A stretch of DNA of 64,000 bases, taken from Gottfriedia acidiceleris (GTDB lineage Bacteria; Bacillota; Bacilli; Bacillales; Bacillaceae_G). The notes below the pieces were generated by a model that did not search any database, was not told the origin of the DNA, and worked only from the letters and a program-made list of their open reading frames with translations. The stretch covers positions 62,001-126,000 of the forward strand of contig NZ_SCFN01000007.1 in assembly GCF_004138285.1 (NCBI RefSeq), read 5' to 3'. Positions 10,225 to 18,968 of the stretch are shown here, one piece after another. The position numbers and the translations under genes are program-made. Numbering within the stretch: position 1 is the first letter of the stretch; every line of letters begins with the position of its first letter.

Positions 10225-10260
10225 ATGAATACTTATGTACTGATTCTATGTGTTTATTAA
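10225..10260 (+). CDS. Possible 11-residue peptide (leader or remnant)
   Basis: A near-perfect ribosome site (AAAAGGAGGAAAT) is followed by ATG and an 11-codon frame encoding MNTYVLILCVY, then TAA, and 18 bases later by a strong terminator. Such a good site before so short a frame may mark a real micro-peptide, the 5-prime end of a deleted gene, or chance. I know of no homologue. Confidence 0.3.
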   Translation: MNTYVLILCVY

Positions 10261-10278
10261 GTCAGAAATCATTAAAAA

Positions 10279-10308
10279 ACCCACAAGGAACTTGATCACC
10301 TTGTGGGT
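10279..10308. terminator. Bidirectional terminator before yjbA end
   Basis: A perfect 10-bp stem ACCCACAAGG / CCTTGTGGGT with a 10-base loop. T-runs follow on both strands, so it can end yjbA (minus) and the short plus-strand unit. Confidence 0.85.
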
Positions 10309-10343
10309 CTTTTTCGTTTTGAGGCCATTTAAAATAACCTCTT

Positions 10344-11096
10344 TTAGTTTACTTTTTGTTCGTGTTCCATTTCCCATAGTTTTTCAAAGAAAGGTTGACC
10401 TTTAACGATTCTTCCACATAATTGCTCATGTCGCTCTGACCAACCACTCTTTATTTCATCATATAATTGAGACCAAATATCCTCAAATGACAAATCCTGA
10501 ATTTGTTGATACGATCTTGGATTCCACTCAGTGTACCAATATCGAATCTCTGAAGGATTTTTTGATGAATGGAGTTGATCTAACGCCATAAATAATAACT
10601 GCTTTAGTTGTCTTTCTTTTCTTGTTAGTCCGCTCATAATAATCGGCGACGGTGACAGTATATGATGTTCTTTTGTTTCATCATTTACTGAATTTTGAAG
10701 ATTATAGTGACTTTCTTCAATCTCAGCTGTCATATCATACACCATTTGTTCTTGCCTTGGTATTAAACGACTTTTTCGAATTGGAATATTATATCCAATT
10801 GTGTCAACCGCAATAATACCATTCCCGTCAGTTACTACAAAGCAATAATCTAGCTGAATACGTTCATGATTCTTTCTTACATAAGACTTTTGAAACACTT
10901 CAGTTAATAGACCGGAAGGAAGCTCTAATAGTTCATTTTCAATGTACTGATATAACTCTGGAGTAACTTTAATGACTGGAACTTGGTCTAATAATTCAAC
11001 ACTATCATCTTTTCTCCATTCAAAAAAATGACAGACATTGTAACCATTTTCTTCACCTTCAAACCAATTGACCCATACATCATGTAAATACAACAT
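10344..11096 (-). CDS. yjbA: YjbA family protein (DUF3603)
   Basis: A 250-residue soluble protein that starts [29 protein letters not shown], the recognisable start of the YjbA/DUF3603 family. The family has no established function. The C-terminal part holds conserved W-rich stretches ([25 protein letters not shown]). The start follows GAGGGGTAG. It lies between trpS and yjaZ, as expected if the app operon of B. subtilis is absent. Confidence 0.88.
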   Translation of the reverse strand: MLYLHDVWVNWFEGEENGYNVCHFFEWRKDDSVELLDQVPVIKVTPELYQYIENELLELPSGLLTEVFQKSYVRKNHERIQLDYCFVVTDGNGIIAVDTIGYNIPIRKSRLIPRQEQMVYDMTAEIEESHYNLQNSVNDETKEHHILSPSPIIMSGLTRKERQLKQLLFMALDQLHSSKNPSEIRYWYTEWNPRSYQQIQDLSFEDIWSQLYDEIKSGWSERHEQLCGRIVKGQPFFEKLWEMEHEQKVN

Positions 11097-11266
11097 TTAC
11101 TACCCCTCACTTCACAACTGTATGTAACTTTCAGTATGGTCAGTGATTCACTAATTTATTCCATTTTCCACTGAATTACAAAAAGTGTTTAACAAACTGT
11201 ATGAAAAATCGTCAATAAATCACTAAAATATCACAGATTAAAGCTTCTTTGATACATTAATACTAA

Positions 11267-11335
11267 GCAATACATTATATACGATCTGATGTGCTCTGGA
11301 ATCGTTTGCTTTCAAATTGAAATATAATGTATTGC
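11267..11335. repeat. 14-bp inverted repeat at the end of yjaZ
   Basis: GCAATACATTATAT (11267-11280) and its exact complement ATATAATGTATTGC (11322-11335) flank 41 bases. The right arm lies inside the last codons of yjaZ. No T-run follows, so it is not a typical terminator. Confidence 0.5.
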
Positions 11336-12049
11336 ATTTTCCTTAATCTTTTTACTTGGCGTTCGTAAAAGGATATCAGTTGACCATTCTGTCTGCTCTA
11401 TACAACTTTTAACAATGTCATACCCAACACTGTAACCCAATAATTTTGGAATTCCGTTCCCACCATACAAGTATTTTGAAAAATTATTATCATTACTTGT
11501 TATTTCAAGTTTATCAATTAAATATTTTTTATAAAATAATTCACATTGCCTTGAAGAATACTGATTTGTCCATGATGCCTGAACTGCTTCTCCGTACTTA
11601 TCTAAAACTGCAGTTTCGGCTAAACCTTCTAAAATCATTGCATCTAGTAATGTGACTTTTTTGTTTTTATATAACTTTGTCAATCTTACAATATGATGAT
11701 ACTCATGTAATAATACTGCTTTATGTTGTAAAATTCCTTCTAAAGGGGACAAAAATAAACAAATACAATTTTTATGTGCGATTCCACCCCTTTGATAAGT
11801 CGTGTTTTTAAACATACTTCCCGTTCTATGACAAGGTAAAATAAATATAGGTAGGTCAGGTCCATTAAATTCTCTTTTTAACTTCTCAAACTCTTCAGAA
11901 AGGCTTTTCCATATACTTTTATCATCTAGTTGTTTCAGATCATCTTTACTCAAAGTTGACAGCCTCGATAAACCATGGGAAAGAAGATATTTATATAAAC
12001 TCTCCTCATTATATTTTGGAAAGTATGGTAAAAGTTTTTTCATTACCAC
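11312..12049 (-). CDS. yjaZ: YjaZ-type zinc metallopeptidase (DUF2268)
   Basis: A 245-residue protein of the DUF2268 predicted zinc-protease family. The zinc motif HEYHH lies in LLHEYHHIVRLTKLY and a conserved acidic segment MILEGLAETAVL follows, as in gluzincin-like proteases. The annotated start is a GTG at 12049 with no good ribosome site. A strong GAGGTG site precedes TTG at 12097-12099. The codons from 12097 downward in the main frame read GIIATYKWVDFIEDKRV, which looks like the family N terminus, but that frame is one base off from the TTG. The natural N terminus therefore seems to be frameshifted (see findings). The true start is uncertain. Confidence 0.8.
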   Translation of the reverse strand: MVMKKLLPYFPKYNEESLYKYLLSHGLSRLSTLSKDDLKQLDDKSIWKSLSEEFEKLKREFNGPDLPIFILPCHRTGSMFKNTTYQRGGIAHKNCICLFLSPLEGILQHKAVLLHEYHHIVRLTKLYKNKKVTLLDAMILEGLAETAVLDKYGEAVQASWTNQYSSRQCELFYKKYLIDKLEITSNDNNFSKYLYGGNGIPKLLGYSVGYDIVKSCIEQTEWSTDILLRTPSKKIKENAIHYISI

Positions 12050-12182
12050 ACGTTTATCTTCAATAAAATCAACCCATTTATAAGTTGCTATTATCCCAAG
12101 TTAATCACCTCAATTTACTATAAAGTATGATAATTAACTAGTGAAAGTTACTTTTTTTTAAATTGTGATTTCTAATAAAAAA

Positions 12183-12204
12183 AGCTTAGGTAAAGACCTA
12201 AGCT
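12183..12204 (-). terminator. Terminator of fabH-fabF
   Basis: A perfect 9-bp stem AGCTTAGGT / ACCTAAGCT with a 4-base loop and a T-run on the minus strand, after the fabF stop. Confidence 0.88.
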
Positions 12205-12232
12205 CCGTGTCCAATATAAATGAATTTTAAAC

Positions 12233-13471
12233 TTATTTAGAGAATTCTTTAAATGCTAAAGTTACATTATGTCCACCAAATCCTAATGAATTAGAAATTG
12301 CTGCTTTTACATTAAATGGTCTAGCAACATTTGGTACATAATCTAAATCACATTCGCTATCAGTTTCTTGGTGATTAATCGTAGGAGCAATTACTTTATT
12401 ATGGATTGTTAATGCTGTAATGATCGCTTCAATTCCACCTGCTGCTCCTAGCATATGACCAGTCATAGATTTTGTTGAACTTATTGGTACATTATATGCA
12501 TGTTCACCAAATACTTCTTTAATTGCCATCGTTTCAAATTTATCGTTTAATTCAGTACTTGTTCCATGAGCATTAATGTAATGAATATCTTCAACTGATA
12601 AACCAGCATCATCAAGTGCCATTCTCATTGCACGTGCGCCACCTTCGCCTCCTGGAGCTGGTGCTGTAATATGGTGTGCATCACCAGTTGTTCCATACCC
12701 AACGATTTCAGCATAAATCTTCGCTCCACGAGCTAATGCGTGTTCTAATTCCTCAAGGAATACGATACCAGCACCTTCACCAATGATAAAGCCATCACGA
12801 GCATTGTCAAATGGACGACATGCTTTCTCTGGATCTGGATTTAATGATAAAGCTCTAGCAGCACAGAAACCAGCAAGACCCATATCAGTAATCGGTGCTT
12901 CTGCACCACCAGTGATCATTGCAACTGCATCGCCACGTTGAATAATTTTAAATGCATCACCAATCGAACTTGCACCAGAAGCACAAGCTGTAACTGTACA
13001 ACCATTTGGACCTTTAGCACCTGTTAAAATAGATACTTGTCCAGATGCCATATCAGGGATTAGCATTGGTATAAAGAATGGGCTTACTCGACGTGCACCT
13101 TTTGTTTGGAAAGTATTAAACTGTTCTTCATATGTTTCCATACCACCGATACCAGAACCAATCCAAACACCAACTTTTGGAGCAATTTCTTCATCAATCG
13201 TAAAGTTTGCATCTTCTAAAGCCATTTTTGAAGCTGCAATTGCATAGTGAGTAAAACGGTCCATGCGTTTTACTTCTTTTTTATCAATATATTTTTCAGG
13301 ATCAAAGTCTTTTACTTCACCCGCAACTTTAACAGGGAAATTATCAGGATTTTTTCGAGTCAGAACACCAATTCCACTCTTTCCATTCATTAAACTTTCC
13401 CATACTGTATTTATATCATTACCAATAGGTGATACTGCACCTAAACCTGTAATAACAACTCGTTTTTTCAT
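12233..13471 (-). CDS. fabF: 3-oxoacyl-ACP synthase II FabF
   Basis: Condenses malonyl-ACP with acyl-ACP to lengthen fatty acids (KAS II). The 412-residue protein starts [15 protein letters not shown]. The catalytic triad is visible: Cys163 in TACASGASS, His in [12 protein letters not shown] and His in [15 protein letters not shown]. The start at 13471 follows AAGGAGGATTTTTTGAT; a longer in-frame start at 13525 would run into the upstream gene. It is 25 bases downstream of fabH in one unit and shares its FapR control. Confidence 0.96.
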   Translation of the reverse strand: MKKRVVITGLGAVSPIGNDINTVWESLMNGKSGIGVLTRKNPDNFPVKVAGEVKDFDPEKYIDKKEVKRMDRFTHYAIAASKMALEDANFTIDEEIAPKVGVWIGSGIGGMETYEEQFNTFQTKGARRVSPFFIPMLIPDMASGQVSILTGAKGPNGCTVTACASGASSIGDAFKIIQRGDAVAMITGGAEAPITDMGLAGFCAARALSLNPDPEKACRPFDNARDGFIIGEGAGIVFLEELEHALARGAKIYAEIVGYGTTGDAHHITAPAPGGEGGARAMRMALDDAGLSVEDIHYINAHGTSTELNDKFETMAIKEVFGEHAYNVPISSTKSMTGHMLGAAGGIEAIITALTIHNKVIAPTINHQETDSECDLDYVPNVARPFNVKAAISNSLGFGGHNVTLAFKEFSK

Positions 13472-13496
13472 ATCAAAAAATCCTCCTTCAATTAGA

Positions 13497-14432
13497 TTAT
13501 CTTCCGAATCGAAGTGCAATTGCACCCCAAGTTAATCCGCCGCCAAATCCAACTAATACTAATACATCGTCTTCTTTAACATTTCCTTTTTTATATTCTT
13601 CAACTAATGCAATTGGAATTGAAGATGAAGATGTATTACCATGACGATCAATAATTACACTCATTTTTTCTTTAGGAAGCTGTAATCTTTCTCTTGCTGC
13701 GTCCATTATACGAGTATTCGCTTGGTGTGGAATTAAGAAATCCACTTCTTCTTTTGTTAATCCTGCTAATTTTAATACAGTTTCACATGAATCTCCCATT
13801 TGACGAACTGCAAATTTAAACACTTCTCGTCCATTCATTACTAAGTGATCTCCACCTTTATAAAGATGTTTACCACCTGTACCGTCCGCTCCTAATTCAT
13901 AAGAAAGAATTCCTCTACCTTCACTTACTGGACCGATAACCGCAGCACCTGCACCGTCACCAAATAAAACCGCCGTATTTCGATCTTCCCAGTTAACAAT
14001 TTTAGTTAACTTTTCAGCTCCGATTACTAGAATTCTACTGTATGTACCAGTATTTACAAACTGAGCTGCAGTAACAACTCCATAAATAAATCCAGCACAA
14101 GCAGCACTAATATCCATTGCAGCAGCATTTTTAGCTCCAAGTCTTTCTTGAATTACACATGCAACTGATGGAAACGACTTATCTGGAGTAACAGTTCCAA
14201 CTAAAATTAAGTCAAGTTCTTCTGCTTTTACATCTGCATCTTTTAATGCTTCTACTGCAGCTTCGTATGCTAAATCAGATGTGTCTTGTTCGTCACTAGC
14301 AATTCTTCTTTCTTTAATTCCAGTACGACTAACAATCCACTCATCTGAAGTATCCATCATTTGTTCTAAATCATAATTAGTTAACTTTTTTTCGGGTACG
14401 TATGAGCCAATACCTAAAATTCCAGCATTCAT
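13497..14432 (-). CDS. fabH: 3-oxoacyl-ACP synthase III FabH
   Basis: Starts fatty-acid synthesis by condensing an acyl-CoA primer, usually branched in bacilli, with malonyl-ACP. In the 311-residue protein the catalytic residues are Cys112 ([11 protein letters not shown]), His in [11 protein letters not shown] and Asn in [11 protein letters not shown]. The start follows AAGGCGGGG. It leads the fabH-fabF unit and a FapR operator lies 40-58 bases before the start. Confidence 0.96.
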   Translation of the reverse strand: MNAGILGIGSYVPEKKLTNYDLEQMMDTSDEWIVSRTGIKERRIASDEQDTSDLAYEAAVEALKDADVKAEELDLILVGTVTPDKSFPSVACVIQERLGAKNAAAMDISAACAGFIYGVVTAAQFVNTGTYSRILVIGAEKLTKIVNWEDRNTAVLFGDGAGAAVIGPVSEGRGILSYELGADGTGGKHLYKGGDHLVMNGREVFKFAVRQMGDSCETVLKLAGLTKEEVDFLIPHQANTRIMDAARERLQLPKEKMSVIIDRHGNTSSSSIPIALVEEYKKGNVKEDDVLVLVGFGGGLTWGAIALRFGR

Positions 14433-14471
14433 TAATATCCCCGCCTTACTTTTTTATTTTTATGTCTTCTT

Positions 14472-14490
14472 ATTATTACCTGGTACTAAT
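14472..14490 (-). promoter_or_regulatory. FapR operator upstream of fabH
   Basis: ATTATTACCTGGTACTAAT is a near-perfect palindrome (one mismatch) and matches the known FapR site of lipid-synthesis genes (ATTAGTACC-N-GGTACTAAT). FapR releases DNA when malonyl-CoA rises. The fapR gene is not in this window. Confidence 0.85.
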
Positions 14491-14645
14491 TTTATGAAAT
14501 AATATGTACTTTGTCTACATTTTTATCTTTTAAAATCTAGGCTATGTAAAAAAGATGAATCATTTCTTAAAAAAAGAATACCACTCAATCGGACGAATCT
14601 CAAAGCCAAAGCGAATTTTTAAACGAATAGTATTCTACTACAAAA

Positions 14646-14677
14646 AAGGAAATAGTTCAAAAACGAACTATTTCCTT
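14646..14677 (-). terminator. Terminator hairpin next to GC-rich repeat copy 1
   Basis: A perfect 13-bp stem AAGGAAATAGTTC / GAACTATTTCCTT with a 6-base loop, followed on the minus strand by a T-run. It would end minus-strand transcription coming through the repeat from the 15206-16012 gene. Confidence 0.8.
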
Positions 14678-14865
14678 CACGCTGTTGAAAAACAACCTTG
14701 TCAATTAATTACCAAATTTTCGTACAAGGAGTTTAGTGAGGTTGATTTCCACTACAGGATGCTCGCTTTCCATGGGGCGAGACCTGAGCCTCCTCGGCGC
14801 GCCTGCGGGGTCTCAGCCTTCCCGCATATCCCATAGGAGTCGAGCACCCCTCCGTTCCAACCAAC
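14678..14865 (-). repeat. GC-rich dispersed foldback repeat, copy 1
   Basis: The core (14743-14865, minus orientation) is strikingly GC-rich for this genome and can fold on itself. It starts, on the minus strand, TTGGAACGGAGGGGTGCTCG and ends AGCATCCTGTAGTGGAAATC. About 65 AT-rich bases follow, then the sequence TTCAACAGCGTGAA directly against the terminator hairpin. Copy 2 at 32048-32239 has the same order. Very similar GC-rich extragenic repeats occur across Bacillus relatives, as I remember. The open frames called across it are not genes. The rest of the 14433-15205 gap is AT-rich and holds no gene; the med and comZ genes found here in B. subtilis are absent. Confidence 0.75.
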
Positions 14866-15126
14866 TTATACATCAAAAAAATGGTTACACTAAAAACCTA
14901 ATTAAAAATCCTTTACTTAGCATAAAAGCTTGTTAATCAGTTTGTAGATCAATTAAGATCGAACATAACTTATTATAATAATCATTTGAACTTGTTTTTC
15001 TAAAAATTAGCTCTTAAATATTTTTAACTTCAAGAATAAACAATTAATAGAGTTTGTTAATATTATAAAACTGCTCAAACATATTACAATAAGGTTGACT
15101 TAATATACGTTTGACCATTTTATATT

Positions 15127-15190
15127 TCCTTTTATCATTCTTGAAACATGGATGAGTAAAGTATTTTCTTCTTACTCTTGAACCTTTAGG
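15127..15190. repeat. Single copy related to the 3.3 kb repeat array
   Basis: The stretch around CTTGAAACATGGATGAGTAA and TTACTCTTGAACCTTTAGGG has the same TTACTC / GAGTAA cores and T-rich TTTTCTTCTTAC spacer as the units at 3260-3545. Confidence 0.45.
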
Positions 15191-15205
15191 GTTAAGTTTT
15201 TATCA

Positions 15206-16012
15206 TTAGTATAGATGAAAATGCTGTTGAATTTGCTGTTTTTGCTTTTGTATACCGTCCTCAAGTGAAGTTGTATTAATAATAACAAAAGGAGTTGCAT
15301 CTATATAGTTTCTCAGTTGTGCGAACTTTATTCCTTCGATCATATTTTGTAATCCGGTGAAATTCCCGTCTTCTGGTAAGTACATACATTGTTTAGCTGT
15401 AATGATATATTTATGTTCTTTTAATTCCTTCTCGGAAATAATCCGAATTGCTTTACCTACATCTTCTACAAATAGAATTTCATTAGAACCGTATACATTT
15501 TTTATGGAAACATTTCTCTTTCCTAGGTCTTGAACAATCAATTCGTGTACTAAGCCTGCGGATGGCTCCCAAGGTCCATATAAAGATGGAATTTCAATAA
15601 AAGTAATATTGCAATCTATATTTTTACTCAATTCATTAACCGTTCTTTCTAAATCTGCTAATTCTTTTTTTGTAGATAATAAAAAGATAATATCCTTACT
15701 TTTGCCAATAATCTTGTTAAATTGTTCTTCTGTAAACTCTATACTATTAATTGAACCTTTTAACTTTAGTTCGTCATAAAAATGACAAATAAAAATAGTA
15801 TCATATTGTTCATTCTCTAATAAAAATTGCTCTTCATCCAAAAAGATGACCCTTGCATTTCTTCCAATTGAGAAGATTTTTTCTTCACTTATTAAATCAC
15901 TTTCATTTCCTTTTTCCATCACAACGGCTGAAACATCATTATATTCCATAAGTTGGCAAACTAACTCATATCCTATAAATCCACTGGATCCAATAACAGC
16001 ACACCTTTTCAT
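15206..16012 (-). CDS. NAD(P)-binding epimerase/dehydrogenase-like protein (YjaV-like)
   Basis: A 268-residue protein with an N-terminal Rossmann motif VIGSSGFIGYE (GxxGxxG) like nucleotide-sugar epimerases and extended short-chain dehydrogenases. It has an IPSLYGPWEPS segment where the family has its substrate loop, but I do not see a clear YxxxK active site, so an enzyme activity is not assured. The start at 16012 follows AAGAAGGAGGTTAATA; the longer frame to 16111 has no support. By position (between fabH and the next hydrolase-like gene) it matches B. subtilis yjaV. Confidence 0.65.
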   Translation of the reverse strand: MKRCAVIGSSGFIGYELVCQLMEYNDVSAVVMEKGNESDLISEEKIFSIGRNARVIFLDEEQFLLENEQYDTIFICHFYDELKLKGSINSIEFTEEQFNKIIGKSKDIIFLLSTKKELADLERTVNELSKNIDCNITFIEIPSLYGPWEPSAGLVHELIVQDLGKRNVSIKNVYGSNEILFVEDVGKAIRIISEKELKEHKYIITAKQCMYLPEDGNFTGLQNMIEGIKFAQLRNYIDATPFVIINTTSLEDGIQKQKQQIQQHFHLY

Positions 16013-16252
16013 TATTAACCTCCTTCTTTTAGGAAATTTATTCAAAAAAAATATAGAGACTATAAAACAGCCTGATATTTTTTTAAAAACCTTATTAAGT
16101 TTTTTCCACAATCAAATTTTTTCTCTTCTAATGAAATCAAAATCGAAATCGGTAAATTATTTTTATGTCGTTCTTCTTCTAAAAGTCTAATATCGCTTTT
16201 CCATTTATAATGATTTCTTGTTGTGGTGTAAATTTTAATTGGTGAGATTGTT

Positions 16253-16786
16253 TCATAAAAAAAAACATTCTCTATCTATAACCATATATATATCCGATGC
16301 TTTATATGCTTTCAAAATTTCATGAACTGTTCTTTTATAGAACAGTTTATTTTCTCTTTCTAAATCTAATTCATTTTTTAGATTTAAAGAAGGATTTAAT
16401 AATGAAATACTTCTGACTTTTCCCTTTAAGAGGCCAAGTAATTTACAAACGACTAATGCTCCAGTACCTTCCCCAATTATATGAATTGATGGATTCAAAA
16501 TTTCTTTTCTCATAACTGAATGATATAAGCTTTCTGCCAAATCGACAGCATCATCAGAACCCCAATTTTTTCCATATAAATTTGAAGTGAATACTGTGTA
16601 CCCTTCATCTGTTAAAGTTGATAATAGCTTTCTTTTATCAAAATGCTGCAATAAGCAACTATGTGCATTATCTACATAATGCGTATTCCCACCGACATAG
16701 AGTACTCCGAAACCATTCGGTCTAATAGGTAGATGAATAACTGCATATTGATCCTCTTGTTTAAAAAATCTCTCAGTTACAGGCAT
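16253..16786 (-). CDS. Alpha/beta-hydrolase-fold protein lacking the Ser nucleophile (YjaU-like)
   Basis: A 177-residue protein that reads like the first two-thirds of an alpha/beta hydrolase: a strand and oxyanion region GFGVLYVGGNTHY, then the elbow HIIGEGTGALVVCKLL. In the G-x-S-x-G elbow the serine is replaced by glycine (GEGTG), and the protein ends near residue 177 after a strand (SDIYMVIDRECFFL), shorter than most active hydrolases. The start at 16786 follows AAGGTGATAAGA. Position matches B. subtilis yjaU. A non-catalytic role is inferred. Confidence 0.6.
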   Translation of the reverse strand: MPVTERFFKQEDQYAVIHLPIRPNGFGVLYVGGNTHYVDNAHSCLLQHFDKRKLLSTLTDEGYTVFTSNLYGKNWGSDDAVDLAESLYHSVMRKEILNPSIHIIGEGTGALVVCKLLGLLKGKVRSISLLNPSLNLKNELDLERENKLFYKRTVHEILKAYKASDIYMVIDRECFFL

Positions 16787-16950
16787 TCTTATCACCTTAT
16801 TATTAATGTAGTATTTTTAGGGAATTATAAAATAGGTATAAAAAAATTCTTAAGTTACTTTTTTTAATTAAAACTTTTTAATTATAACTTCAATTATCAA
16901 ATTTCTAGGTATATAATATGATAAGAACTAACTAGATAGGAGTGATTAGA

Positions 16951-17139
16951 GTGCGTTTTATTATGACATTGTTCTGGAGCTTTGTTTTATGCCAAATGGG
17001 AGCTTACGTTTTAAGTTCAATGACTGGCGGAGAATATAATTTCACAAGTGCTTCAGTTATGGCTGTAGTATTATCTTTAGCTATTTCAGTTCTTAGCGAA
17101 GCAATAATACCTAATGAACCTGTTGCAAAACACCACTAA
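16951..17139 (+). CDS. yjzD: YjzD family small membrane protein (DUF2929)
   Basis: A 62-residue protein, MRFIMTLFWSFVLCQMGAY..., with two membrane segments (about 3-22 and 34-52) and the family ending PNEPV. DUF2929 proteins have no settled function; B. subtilis YjzD sits in the same neighbourhood. The start is a GTG after TAGGAGTGATTAGA; frames starting at 16942 overlap that site. Confidence 0.8.
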   Translation: MRFIMTLFWSFVLCQMGAYVLSSMTGGEYNFTSASVMAVVLSLAISVLSEAIIPNEPVAKHH

Positions 17140-17280
17140 AATCTATATATAACATATGTTGTAGCACCCAAAAACGTTCAACTTCGTATATACATATGTC
17201 ATCAATTATGGATTTTGATAATTTATAAAATACTAAAATTTTGATAAATACATTCAATATTTTGTATATTGTAAACGCAT

Positions 17281-17318
17281 AAAAGAGCGCCCTCGATCAA
17301 CTAATCGAAAGCGCTTTT
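17281..17318. terminator. Terminator between yjzD and yjzC
   Basis: A stem AAGAGCGC...CTCGAT pairing with ATCGA...GCGCTTTTTT, with T-runs after it on the plus strand. It lies between convergent genes. Confidence 0.75.
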
Positions 17319-17386
17319 TTTAATTCTCTTTTAAGTTTTTATTGTTGGTTCTATTAGCCCATTATACTTCTTAAGTTTACAATCAA

Positions 17387-17569
17387 TTATTTAAATTTAG
17401 ATTTATATGTCCATTTTCTGTTATGGTTTTGTGTATCCGGAAAAACTTCTCCAGCCTGAAGTTTAATTTGTTTTGGGCGAGTTACGTTGCTTCCTGTTTC
17501 ACCGATTTCTACGTATACCCCATTATTTGGTGCTTTGTCGCCTGGTCGAAATTGATGTGCTTGACCCAT
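17387..17569 (-). CDS. yjzC: YjzC family protein
   Basis: A 60-residue protein whose sequence (RPGDKAPNNGVYVEIGETGS and ending NRKWTYKSKFK) is the YjzC family pattern. The function is not known. The start follows AAGAAGGAGGAATGGATT, an excellent site. It is convergent with yjzD. Confidence 0.88.
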   Translation of the reverse strand: MGQAHQFRPGDKAPNNGVYVEIGETGSNVTRPKQIKLQAGEVFPDTQNHNRKWTYKSKFK

Positions 17570-17721
17570 AATCCATTCCTCCTTCTTTTTAGGTTCTTAT
17601 TGTTCCTCTAAAAATAAAGTTTTTTCTTTTAAAAAGATGGTATTATTAGTAATTATTGGCTTTTTATCCAATAATATTTTTTCTTAAAAAGATTAACATT
17701 AAAAAATAAAAGGTGATGAAT

Positions 17722-18537
17722 ATGAAAACAAAACACTTAATTGCACTAGATTTAGACGGCACCTTATTAACGGATGAAAAAATAATATCCGAACGTACTT
17801 TAAAAGTGATTCAACAGTTAAAGAATCAGGGTCACGAAGTATGCATTTCAACCGGTAGACCTTTTAGAGCTAGTAAAATGTATTATGATCAATTAAAACT
17901 TACAACTCCAATTGTAAACTTTAATGGTGCTTATGTTCATCACCCTCTAGATGATTCATGGGGTGTTTATCACGAATCACTACCTTTAGAAGTTGCAAAA
18001 GAGGTAATTAGTTCCTGTAGAGAGTATGAATTAAAAAATATGTATGCTGAAGTAATGGACGACGTTTACGCTGATAAACACGAAGAGGAGATAATCCCAC
18101 TTTTCCACTACTTAAAAGAAGATATAATTCATGGAGATTTAGTTAAAAATCTTAGTCAAGCTCCAACTTGTCTTCTAATCGATAGTGAAGAGTCTCATGT
18201 TGCAAGTATTCGTGAGCACCTATCAAATGTCCACGCTGAAGTAATTGATCACCGTCGTTGGGCAGCACCACATCATATAATCGAAATTGTTAAAGCAGGT
18301 ATGAATAAGGCAATAGGGCTACAAAAAGTAGCATCTTTCTATAATATTCCTCGAAAAAACATTATAGCTTTTGGGGATGAGGACAATGATTTGGAAATGA
18401 TTGAATATGCTGGTCATGGTGTTGCAATGGATAATGCAATTCATCAATTAAAGAATATTGCAAACCACACAACGTTGTCTAATCAAGATGAAGGAATCGC
18501 GATTTTCTTGGAAGATTTCTTTAACTTAAAATTATAA
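17722..18537 (+). CDS. yitU: HAD-superfamily (Cof-type) phosphatase, YitU-like
   Basis: A 271-residue phosphatase of the HAD IIB/Cof class. Motif I LIALDLDGTLLTD is at residues 6-18, motif II CISTGRPFRAS follows, Lys sits in EIVKAGMNKAIGL and motif IV is IIAFGDEDNDLEMIEYAG, with a cap domain between II and III. YitU of B. subtilis dephosphorylates a riboflavin-pathway intermediate; the substrate here is inferred from that and from position near yitT. The start at 17722 follows AAAGGTGATGAAT; an in-frame GTG at 17713 overlaps that site. Confidence 0.8.
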   Translation: MKTKHLIALDLDGTLLTDEKIISERTLKVIQQLKNQGHEVCISTGRPFRASKMYYDQLKLTTPIVNFNGAYVHHPLDDSWGVYHESLPLEVAKEVISSCREYELKNMYAEVMDDVYADKHEEEIIPLFHYLKEDIIHGDLVKNLSQAPTCLLIDSEESHVASIREHLSNVHAEVIDHRRWAAPHHIIEIVKAGMNKAIGLQKVASFYNIPRKNIIAFGDEDNDLEMIEYAGHGVAMDNAIHQLKNIANHTTLSNQDEGIAIFLEDFFNLKL

Positions 18538-18727
18538 TTAATGGTACAATTCTTTGTCATTAATTTCAAAGAAAACTAATAATAACCACTTATAACAATT
18601 TGCTAATGGTGCATTCTATTAAGGACTTCACCGAAGGGATTATCCAATTTTTGATATTGATCAATTACTATTGGAAATTCTTGAGAAGTCAAAAACAAAA
18701 AGCTTTCCTATTTAGGAGGGAATCATA

Positions 18728-18871
18728 ATGGGCAAAGGTAATAAGTCTAAGCGCTTTATTCAACAAAGTTCTGATTCTGTTACAAAGTACTCTGAAAAAT
18801 TCCCTTATCACTTTACATTAGCTGAAGCAGAAGAGCGAAAAGCTAATAATAGACAAAGCTTTAATGCTTAA
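18728..18871 (+). CDS. Small protein of unknown function (47 aa)
   Basis: A 47-residue hydrophilic, lysine- and glutamine-rich product starting MGKGNKSKRFIQQSSDS and ending RQSFNA. It has a strong ribosome site (TTTAGGAGGGAATCATA) and a terminator 20 bases after the stop. Its size and composition recall small sporulation proteins of bacilli, but I do not recognise the family. Confidence 0.65.
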   Translation: MGKGNKSKRFIQQSSDSVTKYSEKFPYHFTLAEAEERKANNRQSFNA

Positions 18872-18890
18872 TTTAAAGCATTAAAAACAA

Positions 18891-18924
18891 AAAACAACCA
18901 TTGGAATAAACCTTTGGTTGTTTT
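18891..18924. terminator. Bidirectional terminator, small protein / lipoprotein genes
   Basis: A stem AAAACAACCA / TGGTTGTTTT flanked by A- and T-runs between two convergent genes. Confidence 0.85.
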
Positions 18925-18968
18925 TTATTTATGAGTACTCAGTTTATACGTTAGTTCACTGAAGAAAG

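Noticed and set aside
14555-14936. Open frames of 66-93 codons across the GC-rich region
   Set aside because: They lie in the dispersed non-coding repeat, lack ribosome sites, and the second copy of the repeat does not keep the frame.
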